Of a stretch of DNA of 7,568 nucleotides, positions 1-7,458 are shown piece by piece. The translations under genes and the position numbers were made by a program. The stretch lies in the NCBI GenBank assembly GCA_024644505.1, contig JAHEHQ010000059.1:3274-10841 (forward strand). The letters are read 5' to 3'. The stretch's first letter is position 1. Each line of letters begins with the position of its first letter. Origin of the DNA: Gammaproteobacteria bacterium. GTDB taxonomy: Bacteria > Pseudomonadota > Gammaproteobacteria > Chromatiales > Chromatiaceae. The notes under the pieces are model-generated. The model saw nothing but the letters and a program-made list of their open reading frames with translations. It searched no databases and had not been told where the DNA came from.

Positions 1-608
1 TATTTCTCTAGGGAAAGCATCATTCTCATGAGATCAGACAGGGTATTTGCCTCCATTTTCTCCATGACCTTGGCCCTGTGGGCCTCCACCGTGGATTGGC
101 TGACATGCATCTCGGAGGCAATGACCTTGTTTCTCTTGCCTGCCACAACCCGGTCCAGCACCTCCCGCTCCCGGGGGGTCAACCTGTCGTAACGGGAGCG
201 CAGATCGGCGAGGATGATGGCCTCGCCGCGCTGCTGACCGTCCTTTTCCAGCGCGCGATGGACGCTGTCGAGCAATGCCTGATCGTTGAACGGTTTTTCG
301 ATGAAATCGAGCACCCCTTTCTGCACCGCTCTGACAGCCATCGGTACGTCTCCATGGCCGGTAATGATGATCACCGGCGGGTGCATGTGCTCCTCCGCCA
401 GCCTCGCGTAGAGATCGAGACCACTCATACCGGGCATTCTGACGTCCAGCACCAGGCAACCCGGTAGCGAGCTGTCGAACTGATCGAGAAATTCGGATGC
501 CGATGAGAAAATCTGCACACTGAGCCCCACGGACTCCATCAGGAGTTGCAGGGCCTCCCGAACCTCCTGGTCATCGTCGATGATAAATACCGTGGGTTCG
601 TTATTCAT
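1..608 (-). CDS. FixJ/TtrR-type response regulator (receiver + LuxR-type HTH), cut at window edge
   Basis: DNA-binding output half of the two-component system encoded with the adjacent kinase; a cytoplasmic transcription factor. Reading from ATG at 608 gives 202 codons, then TA at the window edge, so the next codon could be TAA or TAG; the protein is probably almost complete, since FixJ-family regulators are usually 200-210 residues. Receiver domain, about residues 5-120: acidic pocket D11-D12-D13, phosphoacceptor D55 in LVLDVRMPGMSG, T83 in IIITGHGD, and K105 in IEKPF. The LuxR-type HTH covers about 140-200, with LTPREREVL (143-151) and a recognition region at VSQSTVEAHRAKVMEKM. The start is supported by an AGGAG ribosome site just upstream, and the ATG overlaps the kinase TGA (ATGA), which implies translational coupling. 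FixJ-type architecture beside a PhnD-domain kinase is the TtrR/ThsR arrangement. The family is certain; the specific regulon is inferred. Confidence 0.93.
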   Translation of the reverse strand, partial: MNNEPTVFIIDDDQEVREALQLLMESVGLSVQIFSSASEFLDQFDSSLPGCLVLDVRMPGMSGLDLYARLAEEHMHPPVIIITGHGDVPMAVRAVQKGVLDFIEKPFNDQALLDSVHRALEKDGQQRGEAIILADLRSRYDRLTPREREVLDRVVAGKRNKVIASEMHVSQSTVEAHRAKVMEKMEANTLSDLMRMMLSLEK

Positions 609-2746
609 TTCTTCTCCTGACAGACCGGCAGCGCAAATCGGAATACCGCCCCTTCACCGGGAGCGGAATCGAGATACAGATTACCTTCATGTGCCTCAAT
701 GATACCGAGACTGATGGAAAGCCCCAGACCCATGCCCTTCGGCTTGGTGGTTATAAAGGGATTGAAGAGCTGATCACGTATAGAGCCATCCAGTCCCGGC
801 CCCGTATCCGACACGCTGACCTCCACCGTTTTGCCCTCCCCGCTTCGGGACCCGATCACCAGCAGCCTATCCTTTATTTCCACCTCCGACATGGCCTCTA
901 TGGCATTCAACACCAGATTGATTATCACCTGTTCAATCTGGATGCGCTGCACCATCACCTTTCCCACGCTTCGGTCAATGTCCTGGCGCAGCCGGACCCC
1001 ACCCCTTTCGATTTCCGGTTTAATAAGGACCAGCACCTCGCGGATAAGGTCATTGATGTCCGTGCGCACCCGCTCCGGTTCTTCCTTTCGGACGAACTGC
1101 CGCAGCTGGCGTATGATCTCCCCCGCACGCTCGGCCTGGGCACCTATCTTTTCCATCACGTCGGCACAGCGATCCAGCTGTCGGCCTGATTCCATCATTC
1201 GGATACAGGCATGGGCGTTGGTCGCAATGGCTGTCAACGGCTGATTGATTTCATGGGCGATGCCGGAAGCCATTTCACCCATGGTGCTGAGCCGGGACAC
1301 ATGGGACAACTCCAACTGATGCTGGCGCGCCTCCTCTTTGGCGCGCTTGCGCTCACTGACATCCCGGAACACCACGACACTGCCTATGGTCTCGCCGACC
1401 CCGTCCCTGATGGGTGTACTGCTGTACTCGACCGGGAAGCTGGTCTTGTCCTTTTTCCAGAACAGATCCTCGTCAACAAAGCGCGGCTTGTTGTCCCGGA
1501 ACGTCAGGTAGACCGGACACTCTTCGGGAGGGTGTGCCGTTCCGTCACCCCGGGTATGGTGCAGGACCTCATGCTGACTTGCCCCGATCAGCTCATCGGA
1601 ATCCCACCCGGTAATCTCTTCCATGGCCCGGTTGACGAACGTGGTCTTGCCTTCCAGGCTCACCCCATAGATACCATCAGCCACGGAATTGAGTATCAGT
1701 TCATGCTGACGTTCCAGGTGGGATTTGGACCGCGCCAGCGCACGATTCAGGCGCACCACCCAGGTGGTCATGAACATCATGGAGAGCAGAAAGGCCACCC
1801 CGGATACCATCCAGTACCAGTACTTGCGAACCGCATCGGCAAGCGTGAACCGGCCGGGCTTTTCGTAGGGCGGCAACTGCAGTTCCTCGAACAGCTCATG
1901 GACCTGCTGATAATCGAGCGGCACCGTCCATCCGGCATAGTTCCCCTTCTGTGCGGCCTGATGGGACTTGGGCATGCTCAGCAGGGCCACCGCCACCTTC
2001 TGGGCCAGGGGGTTCGGTGTGTGCTGCAGCTTGCTGAAAGGCCACTCAGGGTAGAGCCGGGTGCTCCGGGCAAACGGAAACTCGGTATGCAGCCTGGGGG
2101 AGATAATCCTGAAATCCCGCAAGTCTATCTGTCCCGCAGAGGCCATGCGTTCCAATATATTGGTCCGTACGGTGCCCACATCGATCCGACCTTCCAGCAC
2201 AGCCAGCACGACCCGGTCGTGAATCCCCCCGAACTCCAGCCTCGATGTATCGCGGTAAGGATCCAGACCCACGGCATTGAGTTCCCGCCAGGCCATCTGG
2301 AACCCTCCCAGGGAGGTTTCGTCGACAGCCATCAACCCTTTGCCCCGAAGGTCCACCAGTTGGGTGATGTCTTTTCTGTCATGGCGGGTAAACAGGACAC
2401 CGCCGAACACATTATGCGGGGTGGAACCCACCAGATTGTCCAGGGTGGCGATGCGCGAAACCCGGTATTTCACTTCCATGTTGACATAGATACCCGGGTT
2501 GACCAGGAGGAAATCCACCTCCCCGAACCGCACCGCCGGGTCCACCTCCTCGAAATCCAGGGGTACGATCTCGAAACGTTGACCGGGTATCCTCTCACTG
2601 AGATAGTCGGCCGTGGGAGACCAGTCCCTCACGGTGGCCTCAATTCCCCGGTGACTCAACACACCGACGCGCACCACTGTATCCGCGGCAGATTGCTGCT
2701 GGCTGGAAATCATCAGAAGCAACAACAGCAGGAAATTTTTCAACAC
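605..2746 (-). CDS. TtrS-like sensor histidine kinase: PhnD-like periplasmic domain, PAS, HisKA, HATPase
   Basis: Membrane sensor kinase predicted to bind a periplasmic ligand and phosphorylate the FixJ-type regulator that overlaps its stop. Numbered from GTG at 2746 (713 residues): signal peptide 1-21 (LKN, then FLLLLLLMI, cleavage near SAA-DT); PhnD/TtrS-type binding domain about 24-276 (VRVGVLSHRG, YLSERIPGQRFEIVPLDF, VDFLLVNPGIYV); one TM helix about 309-331; short coil; PAS about 346-466 (GIYGVSLEGKTTFVNRAMEEITGW); HisKA with H498 in GIAHEINQPL; N-box INLVLNAIEAM with N614; G1 DTGPGL 647-652; FNPFITTKPKG and GMGLGL 671-676. All catalytic boxes are intact. The frame opens at a TTG at 2788, but that codon has no ribosome site, whereas GTG 2746 has GGAG seven bases upstream and puts the signal peptide at the N-terminus. 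Salmonella TtrS lacks the PAS domain. Tetrathionate or thiosulfate as ligand is only suggested by domain similarity; the sensor domain has no cysteine. Confidence 0.92.
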   Translation of the reverse strand: MLKNFLLLLLLMISSQQQSAADTVVRVGVLSHRGIEATVRDWSPTADYLSERIPGQRFEIVPLDFEEVDPAVRFGEVDFLLVNPGIYVNMEVKYRVSRIATLDNLVGSTPHNVFGGVLFTRHDRKDITQLVDLRGKGLMAVDETSLGGFQMAWRELNAVGLDPYRDTSRLEFGGIHDRVVLAVLEGRIDVGTVRTNILERMASAGQIDLRDFRIISPRLHTEFPFARSTRLYPEWPFSKLQHTPNPLAQKVAVALLSMPKSHQAAQKGNYAGWTVPLDYQQVHELFEELQLPPYEKPGRFTLADAVRKYWYWMVSGVAFLLSMMFMTTWVVRLNRALARSKSHLERQHELILNSVADGIYGVSLEGKTTFVNRAMEEITGWDSDELIGASQHEVLHHTRGDGTAHPPEECPVYLTFRDNKPRFVDEDLFWKKDKTSFPVEYSSTPIRDGVGETIGSVVVFRDVSERKRAKEEARQHQLELSHVSRLSTMGEMASGIAHEINQPLTAIATNAHACIRMMESGRQLDRCADVMEKIGAQAERAGEIIRQLRQFVRKEEPERVRTDINDLIREVLVLIKPEIERGGVRLRQDIDRSVGKVMVQRIQIEQVIINLVLNAIEAMSEVEIKDRLLVIGSRSGEGKTVEVSVSDTGPGLDGSIRDQLFNPFITTKPKGMGLGLSISLGIIEAHEGNLYLDSAPGEGAVFRFALPVCQEKK

Positions 2747-2753
2747 GACTGTT

Positions 2754-2757
2754 CTCC
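2754..2757 (-). promoter_or_regulatory. Ribosome binding site that decides the kinase start
   Basis: Minus-strand GGAG lies seven bases before the GTG at 2746-2744 (TGGAGAACAGTCGTG). The in-frame TTG at 2788 is preceded only by AGAACAAGAC, with no purine-rich G-containing site. This favours GTG (or the adjacent TTG at 2743) as the true start and leaves 2747-2788 as untranslated leader. Confidence 0.6.
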
Positions 2758-2769
2758 ATCCACTGCGGA

Positions 2770-2785
2770 TCGTCAATTTTGACGA
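2770..2785. promoter_or_regulatory. Perfect 7-bp-arm palindrome, candidate operator in the kinase leader
   Basis: TCGTCAA-TT-TTGACGA is a perfect inverted repeat with a 2-base centre. It sits between the candidate kinase promoter and the proposed GTG start, upstream of usp on the other side. The centre is too short for a comfortable RNA hairpin, so a dimeric protein binding site is the more natural reading. A second, weaker repeat adjoins it: ACAAG-T-CTTGT, which lacks perfect symmetry only at its centre base (2785-2795). Which protein might bind is unknown; the cognate regulator is one candidate. Confidence 0.35.
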
Positions 2786-2833
2786 CAAGTCTTGTTCTGA
2801 GACTGGAAATCTTCCCCAACGGGATCAATACTC

Positions 2834-2862
2834 ATTATAGAGGCGCCCGCAACGGAGGATAA
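2834..2862 (-). promoter_or_regulatory. Candidate sigma70 promoter for the kinase-regulator operon
   Basis: On the minus strand TTATCC (2862-2857, four of six matches to TTGACA) is followed by a 17-base spacer and a perfect TATAAT (2839-2834). Transcription would start near 2827, giving a leader of about 80 bases before GTG 2746. The -35 element overlaps the usp ribosome site on the other strand, so kinase and usp expression could interfere. On the plus strand the same segment reads CATTATAG, which could serve as a -10 for usp, but no convincing plus-strand -35 was found. Confidence 0.45.
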
Positions 2863-2863
2863 G

Positions 2864-3310
2864 ATGGCAGATTACAAGCATATTCTGGTGGCGGTGGATT
2901 TTTCGTCGGAAAGCAGGGTTGTGGTAAACAAAGCCCTGGAAATTGCCCGCAGAAACAAGGCCGGACTCACTTTGATTCACGTCGTCGAATATACGGGTGC
3001 GGTGTATGCAGGCGATATACCCCTGCCTGAGGACCTGGAATTGGATCAGCGCCTGGCGGATCAGGCCAAGGGGCAATTGAAGGCCATGACAGAGGAACTC
3101 GGCATACCTGATGCCGCCCAGGTTGTGGAGATCGGGGTTCCGAAGCGGGAGATCGTACGCATGGCCGTTGAACGGAAGGCTGACCTCATCGTCATCGGCA
3201 GCCATGGCCGCCACGGCCTGCAACTGCTGCTCGGTTCCACGGCCAATGGCGTTTTGCACCTGTCGGAGTGCGATGTGCTTGCCGTGAGGGTGGGCAAAAA
3301 CGGAGCCTGA
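2864..3310 (+). CDS. UspA-family universal stress protein, single domain
   Basis: Small cytoplasmic nucleotide-binding protein of the Usp fold; members of this group help cells survive starvation, oxidant and other stress, usually as dimers, with no defined enzymatic reaction. It has 148 residues, normal for one Usp domain. The N-terminal strand YKHILVAVDFSSES (4-17) carries the conserved D12; ADLIVIGSHGRHGLQLLLGS (106-125) is the phosphate-binding loop, with eight rather than the canonical nine residues between the second and third glycines; the C-terminus has CDVLAVRV (136-143). The start is firm: GGAGG at 2854-2858, five bases before ATG. It is divergent from the sensor kinase, 117 bp from the proposed GTG, and convergent with purL. 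No membrane segment or fused domain is present. The shared upstream region makes co-regulation with the two-component system possible but unproven. Confidence 0.93.
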   Translation: MADYKHILVAVDFSSESRVVVNKALEIARRNKAGLTLIHVVEYTGAVYAGDIPLPEDLELDQRLADQAKGQLKAMTEELGIPDAAQVVEIGVPKREIVRMAVERKADLIVIGSHGRHGLQLLLGSTANGVLHLSECDVLAVRVGKNGA

Positions 3311-3352
3311 CGGTCGGCACCGGATTCGTTTTCCCCCGCCGATCGGGATAAA

Positions 3353-3366
3353 CGATCACAGGATCG
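3353..3366 (-). terminator. Weak candidate terminator for purL in the usp/purL convergent gap
   Basis: In the 71-bp gap (3311-3381) the minus strand has CGATC-CTGT-GATCG followed directly by TTTATCC. The stem is only 5 bp and not GC-rich, and the CGATC at 3353-3357 could instead pair with GATCG at 3341-3345. For usp on the plus strand, CGGT-CGGC-ACCG (3311-3322) lies just upstream of GATTCG and TTTT (3329-3332), also weak. Neither is a textbook intrinsic terminator. Confidence 0.25.
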
Positions 3367-3381
3367 AAGTCGTTCAATCGT

Positions 3382-6300
3382 TCAATCCACCCAGACCCGC
3401 GCATTGCGGAACAGGCGCAACCAGGGGCCGTCCTCGCCCCATTCGTCCGGGTGCCAGGAGTATTGCAGGGTACGCGTCACCCGTTCCGGGTGAGGCATCA
3501 TGATGGTAACCCTGCCGTCTTCGCTGGTCAGGCCGCCTATACCGTCTGGAGAGCCATTGGGGTTTGCCGGATATCGTTCCGCCACTGATCCGTCGTTTTC
3601 AACATAACGCAACGCCACCTGGGGTTGGACACGCATCAATTGGTCCCCCTCCCTGAACTCCGCCCTGCCTTCCCCATGGGCAACCACAATCGGCAGTATT
3701 GACCCCTTCATACCTTGCAAAAGAACAGAAGCGGTGTTCGCTATCTCCACCGAAACATAGCGGGCCTCGAATTGTTCCGAGCGATTCCGTACGAAATGGG
3801 GCCAAAGTTCGGCCCCCGGGATCAGCTGTCGAAGGTTGGAGAGCATCTGGCAACCGTTGCAGACACCCAGGGCAAAGGTATCCGGACGATGGAAGAACCC
3901 CTCGAACTGGTCCCGGGCCCTGGCGTTGAAGAGGATGGATTTGGCCCATCCCTCGCCGGCTCCGAGTACATCGCCGTAGGAGAATCCTCCACAGGCGGCC
4001 AGGCCCCTGAAACCGCCAAGAGATACCGCGCCGGACAGGATGTCCGACATGTGTACGTCCACACAGTCGAATCCTGCGTGGTGAAAGGCATTGGCCATCT
4101 CGATCTGCCCGTTGACCCCCTGCTCCCTCAGAATGGCCATCCTGGGGCGGACGCCCCGGGCAATCATGGGTGCCGCCACGTCGTGCTCCGGATCAAAACC
4201 GAGTCCGACCTGCATGCCGGGATCGTCGGCATCGGCAATACGGGCGAACTCCTCCCGTGCACAATCGGGGTTGTCCCTGAGCGCCTGCATTTCACGCGTG
4301 GTCTCGGACCATGCCTGCTGCAGTTCCACCCTGCCCGCCGAGAGCAGGCCGGTTTGCCCCCGCCTGACTTCGATCCTGTCATCGTCATTCAGGGTCGCCA
4401 CAACGTGGCTGTGCCTTCCCAGCCCGGCATCGTGCAGCATCTTCAATACCTGGTCCGTATCGCTGTGATCCACCTGGATGACGGCGCCGAGTTCCTCGCT
4501 GAACAATACCGCAGTGTCATCGTCCCCCAGGTCGTCTATCTGGATATTCAGACCCGTGCGGCCGGCAAACGCCATCTCGCACAGGGCAACCAGCAACCCC
4601 CCGTCGGAGCGATCGTGGTAGGCAAGCAGCAGCCCTTCCCGGTTGAGTTCCTGGATGACCGCGAAAAAGCGCCTGACCGCCTTGGGGTCGTTGAGATCCG
4701 GCCCATGGTCCCCCACCTGGCCGTACACCTGGGCCAGGGCGGATGCCCCCAGACGATTGGCACCTTTTCCCAGGTCGATGAGTATCAGGTCCGTGTCGCC
4801 CCGATCCCGACGAAGCTGGGGCGTCAGGGTCAGCCGCACGTCCGATACCGGCGCAAAACCCGATATGATGAGGGAGAGGGGTGCCGCCATCTCCCGCTGT
4901 TCACCGCCCTCCTCCCAGACGGTCTTCATGGACATGGAGTCCTTGCCCACCGGAATCGCGATACCCAGGGCGGGACAGAGTTCCATGCCGACTGCCTGAA
5001 CCGTCTCGTAGAGCCGTGCGTCCTCCCCTGTGTGGCCCGCCGCCGCCATCCAGTTGGCGGAAAGTTTTACATCACCGATCTTTGCGATGGCGGCCGCCGC
5101 GAGATTGGTTATCAGTTCACCGATGGCCATGCGCCCGGAGGCGGGGGCATCGATCAGTGCCAGCGGGGTGCGCTCCCCTATGGCCATTGCTTCCCCGGTA
5201 TGACCCAGATAATCGGTGGCGGTAACCGCCAGGTCGGCTACCGGCACCTGCCAGGGGCCCACCATCTGGTCCCTGGCCACCTGGCCCGTGATGGACCGGT
5301 CGCCGATAGTGATGAGAAAGGTCTTGTTGGCGACGGTGGGGAGTCGCAGTACACGCAGGGCCGCCTCCCGCAAGTCCAGCCCGCCGAATTCCAGCCCGGG
5401 CTTGTGAAACGTGCGGTGCCTGACATCCCTGAGCATGCGCGGCGGCTTGCCGAACAGCAGGTTCATCGGGATATCGATGGGCTGGTTTTCGAATTGCCCG
5501 TCCCCCAGCAGCAACTGCTCCTCGTCGGTGGCGTAACCGACCACGGCGTAGGGGCAGCGCTCGCGCTCACAGATTCCCTTGAACGCCTCCAGCATGGCCG
5601 CGTCGAGCGCCAGGACATAACGTTCCTGGGCCTCGTTGCACCAGATCTCCATGGGTGACATGCCGGGTTCGTCGTTGGGAACCGCCCGCAGCTCGAAACG
5701 CCCGCCGCGACCCGAGTCGTGGATCAATTCGGGCAGCGCGTTCGAGAGCCCTCCGGCACCCACGTCATGCAGGAAAAGGATGGGGTTCTCGTCACCCCTG
5801 GCCCAACAGCGGTCGATCACCTCCTGACACCGGCGCTCCATCTCCGGGTTGGACCGCTGCACCGAGGCGAAATCCAGATCTTCCGCCGAGGTTCCGCTGG
5901 CCATGGAGGATGCCGCGCCTCCGCCAAGCCCGATCAGCATCGCGGGACCGCCCAATACCACCAGGGGGGATCCGGCGGGGAAGTTCCTTTTCTCGATATG
6001 CGCCTCCCGGATGCTGCCCAGGCCGCCGGCCAGCATGATGGGCTTGTGGTAACCGCGCAGCTCCCGGCCATCGGGCCCGGGCACTTGTTGTTCGTAAGTG
6101 CGAAAATAGCCGCACAGATTCGGGCGTCCGTATTCGTTGTTGAAGGAGGCCCCGCCGACGGGCCCCTCCAGCATGATATCCAGCGCGGAGACGATGCGCC
6201 CCGGTTTGCCATAGTCCAGCTCCCATGGCCGCTCAAGCCCCGGGATGCGCAGATTGGAGACAGAAAAACCGGTCAGCCCCGCCTTGGGTTTACCACCGCG

Positions 6301-7281
6301 ACCGGTCGCCCCCTCGTCCCGGATCTCTCCTCCGGAGCCCGTTGCCGCCCCGGGGTTGGGGGAAATCGCGGTCGGGTGGTTGTGGGTCTCAACCTTCATC
6401 AGGATGTGGACGGGCTCCCGGTTGTAGCCGTAGCTGTGGGTTTTCGGGTCGGGGAAAAAGCGCTCGCCCACGGGGCCTGTGACCACTGCCGCGTTGTCTT
6501 TGTATGCCGACAGCACATCTTCCGGCGAACAATCGGTGCTGTTGCGTATCATGGCGAACAGGGACCGCTCCCGGGGTTCGCCGTCGATGATCCAGTCTGC
6601 ATTGAAGATCTTGTGCCGGCAGTGTTCCGAATTCGCCTGGGCAAACATCATCAGCTCCACGTCGGAGGGATTGCGCCCCAGGGACTGGAAACTCCCGACC
6701 AGATAGTCGATCTCGTCATCGGACAGCGCCAGGCCAAGATCCAGGTTGGCCTGTTCCAGAGCGGCCTTGCCGCCTTCGACAACGTCCACGGTGACGAACG
6801 GCTTGGGTTCAGCATGGCCGAACAGACAGGCAGCGTCCGCCGTGTCGAGGAACAGGGTTTCGGTCATCCGGTCGTGCAGCACCGCCATCGCACGGCTGAG
6901 TTCCTGTTCCTGCAGTTGAGCGCCCGACTCATCACCCGGGTCGAGATAATAGGCAACGCCCCGTTCCAGGCGCTGGATCTTCGTCAGACCGCAGTTGTGT
7001 GCAATATCCGTGGCCTTGGTGGACCAGGGCGAGATGGTCCCGGGACGGGGAGTTACGAGTAACAGGGTCCCTGAGGGATCGTGCCCCTGCAGACGGGGGC
7101 CGTACTCGAGCAAGGCCTGCAGAACCCCCTGCTGCTGTTCCGTCAGCGTCTGATCCAGCTCCGCAAAGTGCATAAACTCGGCATACAGGGTGACCGGGCG
7201 ACCCAAAGCTGCTTGGAGGCGGCTTTCAAGTTTTGCCAGGCGGAAATCTGAATGGGAGGGGGCGCCACGGAGAGAGAGCAT
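3382..7281 (-). CDS. purL: Phosphoribosylformylglycinamidine (FGAM) synthase, single-chain PurL
   Basis: Fourth step of purine biosynthesis: FGAR + glutamine + ATP gives FGAM + glutamate + ADP + phosphate, in the cytoplasm. At 1299 residues it matches the large single-chain enzyme of gammaproteobacteria (E. coli about 1295). Order: PurS-like N-terminal domain ([19 protein letters not shown] at the start), linker with [16 protein letters not shown] (84-99), ATP-dependent synthase core with [15 protein letters not shown] (from 214), [20 protein letters not shown] (from 297) and [12 protein letters not shown], a second AIR-synthase-like half, then the glutaminase domain from about 1045. The glutaminase has [16 protein letters not shown], nucleophile C1141 in GVCNGCQM, and H1264 and E1266 in MPHPERVTR, so the triad is complete. 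The ATG at 7281 has AAGGTG four bases upstream and gives the expected N-terminus. No frameshift or missing motif was seen. It appears to be transcribed alone, convergent with usp. Confidence 0.98.
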   Translation of the reverse strand: MLSLRGAPSHSDFRLAKLESRLQAALGRPVTLYAEFMHFAELDQTLTEQQQGVLQALLEYGPRLQGHDPSGTLLLVTPRPGTISPWSTKATDIAHNCGLTKIQRLERGVAYYLDPGDESGAQLQEQELSRAMAVLHDRMTETLFLDTADAACLFGHAEPKPFVTVDVVEGGKAALEQANLDLGLALSDDEIDYLVGSFQSLGRNPSDVELMMFAQANSEHCRHKIFNADWIIDGEPRERSLFAMIRNSTDCSPEDVLSAYKDNAAVVTGPVGERFFPDPKTHSYGYNREPVHILMKVETHNHPTAISPNPGAATGSGGEIRDEGATGRGGKPKAGLTGFSVSNLRIPGLERPWELDYGKPGRIVSALDIMLEGPVGGASFNNEYGRPNLCGYFRTYEQQVPGPDGRELRGYHKPIMLAGGLGSIREAHIEKRNFPAGSPLVVLGGPAMLIGLGGGAASSMASGTSAEDLDFASVQRSNPEMERRCQEVIDRCWARGDENPILFLHDVGAGGLSNALPELIHDSGRGGRFELRAVPNDEPGMSPMEIWCNEAQERYVLALDAAMLEAFKGICERERCPYAVVGYATDEEQLLLGDGQFENQPIDIPMNLLFGKPPRMLRDVRHRTFHKPGLEFGGLDLREAALRVLRLPTVANKTFLITIGDRSITGQVARDQMVGPWQVPVADLAVTATDYLGHTGEAMAIGERTPLALIDAPASGRMAIGELITNLAAAAIAKIGDVKLSANWMAAAGHTGEDARLYETVQAVGMELCPALGIAIPVGKDSMSMKTVWEEGGEQREMAAPLSLIISGFAPVSDVRLTLTPQLRRDRGDTDLILIDLGKGANRLGASALAQVYGQVGDHGPDLNDPKAVRRFFAVIQELNREGLLLAYHDRSDGGLLVALCEMAFAGRTGLNIQIDDLGDDDTAVLFSEELGAVIQVDHSDTDQVLKMLHDAGLGRHSHVVATLNDDDRIEVRRGQTGLLSAGRVELQQAWSETTREMQALRDNPDCAREEFARIADADDPGMQVGLGFDPEHDVAAPMIARGVRPRMAILREQGVNGQIEMANAFHHAGFDCVDVHMSDILSGAVSLGGFRGLAACGGFSYGDVLGAGEGWAKSILFNARARDQFEGFFHRPDTFALGVCNGCQMLSNLRQLIPGAELWPHFVRNRSEQFEARYVSVEIANTASVLLQGMKGSILPIVVAHGEGRAEFREGDQLMRVQPQVALRYVENDGSVAERYPANPNGSPDGIGGLTSEDGRVTIMMPHPERVTRTLQYSWHPDEWGEDGPWLRLFRNARVWVD

Positions 7282-7302
7282 TTTACACCTTGAGGATTCT
7301 GA

Positions 7303-7324
7303 ATTATGACCAGATGGAATAATA
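7303..7324 (-). promoter_or_regulatory. Possible -10 elements upstream of purL
   Basis: On the minus strand the purL leader contains two AT-rich hexamers in otherwise GC-rich DNA: TATTAT (7324-7319) and CATAAT (7308-7303), 38 and 22 bases before the ATG. Neither has a good TTGACA-like -35 at 16-18 bases; ACCAAT (7347-7342) is the poor partner for the first. I saw no match to the known PurR operator (ACGCAAACG core). Confidence 0.25.
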
Positions 7325-7357
7325 CCCCGATCCCGGCACGGATTGGTCGGTTCGGAT

Positions 7358-7436
7358 AAAAAAAGGCTTCTACCCCTGTAGGGCCGAATTCATTCGGTCA
7401 ACCGCAATCGATGTTCGAATGAATTCGACCCTACAG
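7358..7436 (-). terminator. Candidate terminator after the upstream membrane-protein gene
   Basis: On the minus strand the inverted repeat can form a 21-bp hairpin. The one arm difference becomes a G-U wobble in minus-strand RNA, so the stem is fully paired there, while plus-strand RNA would have a C-A mismatch. A run of seven T (7364-7358) follows after 11 bases (GGGTAGAAGCC). The stem-to-T spacing is longer than in a canonical intrinsic terminator, so it may instead be a 3'-end stabilising structure. Confidence 0.4.
7376..7436. repeat. Long inverted repeat, 21-bp arms, REP/BIME-like
   Basis: Arms 7376-7396 and 7416-7436 match at 20 of 21 positions in inverted orientation, separated by a 19-base spacer. 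Each arm starts or ends with CTGTAGGG/CCCTACAG and contains its own small palindrome: CCGAAT-TC-ATTCGG (7384-7397) and TCGAAT-GA-ATTCGA (7415-7428). Two palindromic units facing each other in an intergenic gap is the layout of REP/BIME elements, which are dispersed in gammaproteobacterial genomes. The copy number in this genome cannot be judged from one window. Confidence 0.75.
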
Positions 7437-7458
7437 TTCAGCTCGAATCACCCACCTG

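Noticed and set aside
34..459. Minus-strand open frame of 141 codons
   Set aside because: Overlaps the response regulator in another frame; the regulator frame contains the complete receiver and HTH signatures.
1876..2677. A free phosphonate/PhnD ABC-transporter binding protein
   Set aside because: The PhnD-like domain is in one continuous frame with a TM helix, PAS and kinase core, and no permease or ATPase genes are nearby; it is a sensor domain.
1211..2782. Long plus-strand open frame (523 codons) opposite the sensor kinase
   Set aside because: Its translation is low-complexity, His/Pro/Gly-rich, with no family motif, while the minus strand encodes a full kinase. Long antisense frames are expected in GC-rich genes.
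2640..2828. Small minus-strand frame starting with ATG over the kinase promoter region
   Set aside because: It overlaps the kinase signal peptide in a different frame, has Arg/Pro-rich random-looking content and no clear ribosome site.
3715..5658. Plus-strand open frame of 647 codons opposite purL
   Set aside because: Shadow of purL codon use; no recognisable domain and no convincing ribosome site.
5719..7062. Plus-strand open frame of 447 codons opposite purL
   Set aside because: Same reason: the opposite strand is a complete, conserved PurL with all catalytic residues.
7282..7458. CRISPR array, riboswitch or tRNA in the purL upstream gap
   Set aside because: The repeat is a single inverted pair, not direct repeats with spacers; no cloverleaf or purine-riboswitch-like core was seen.
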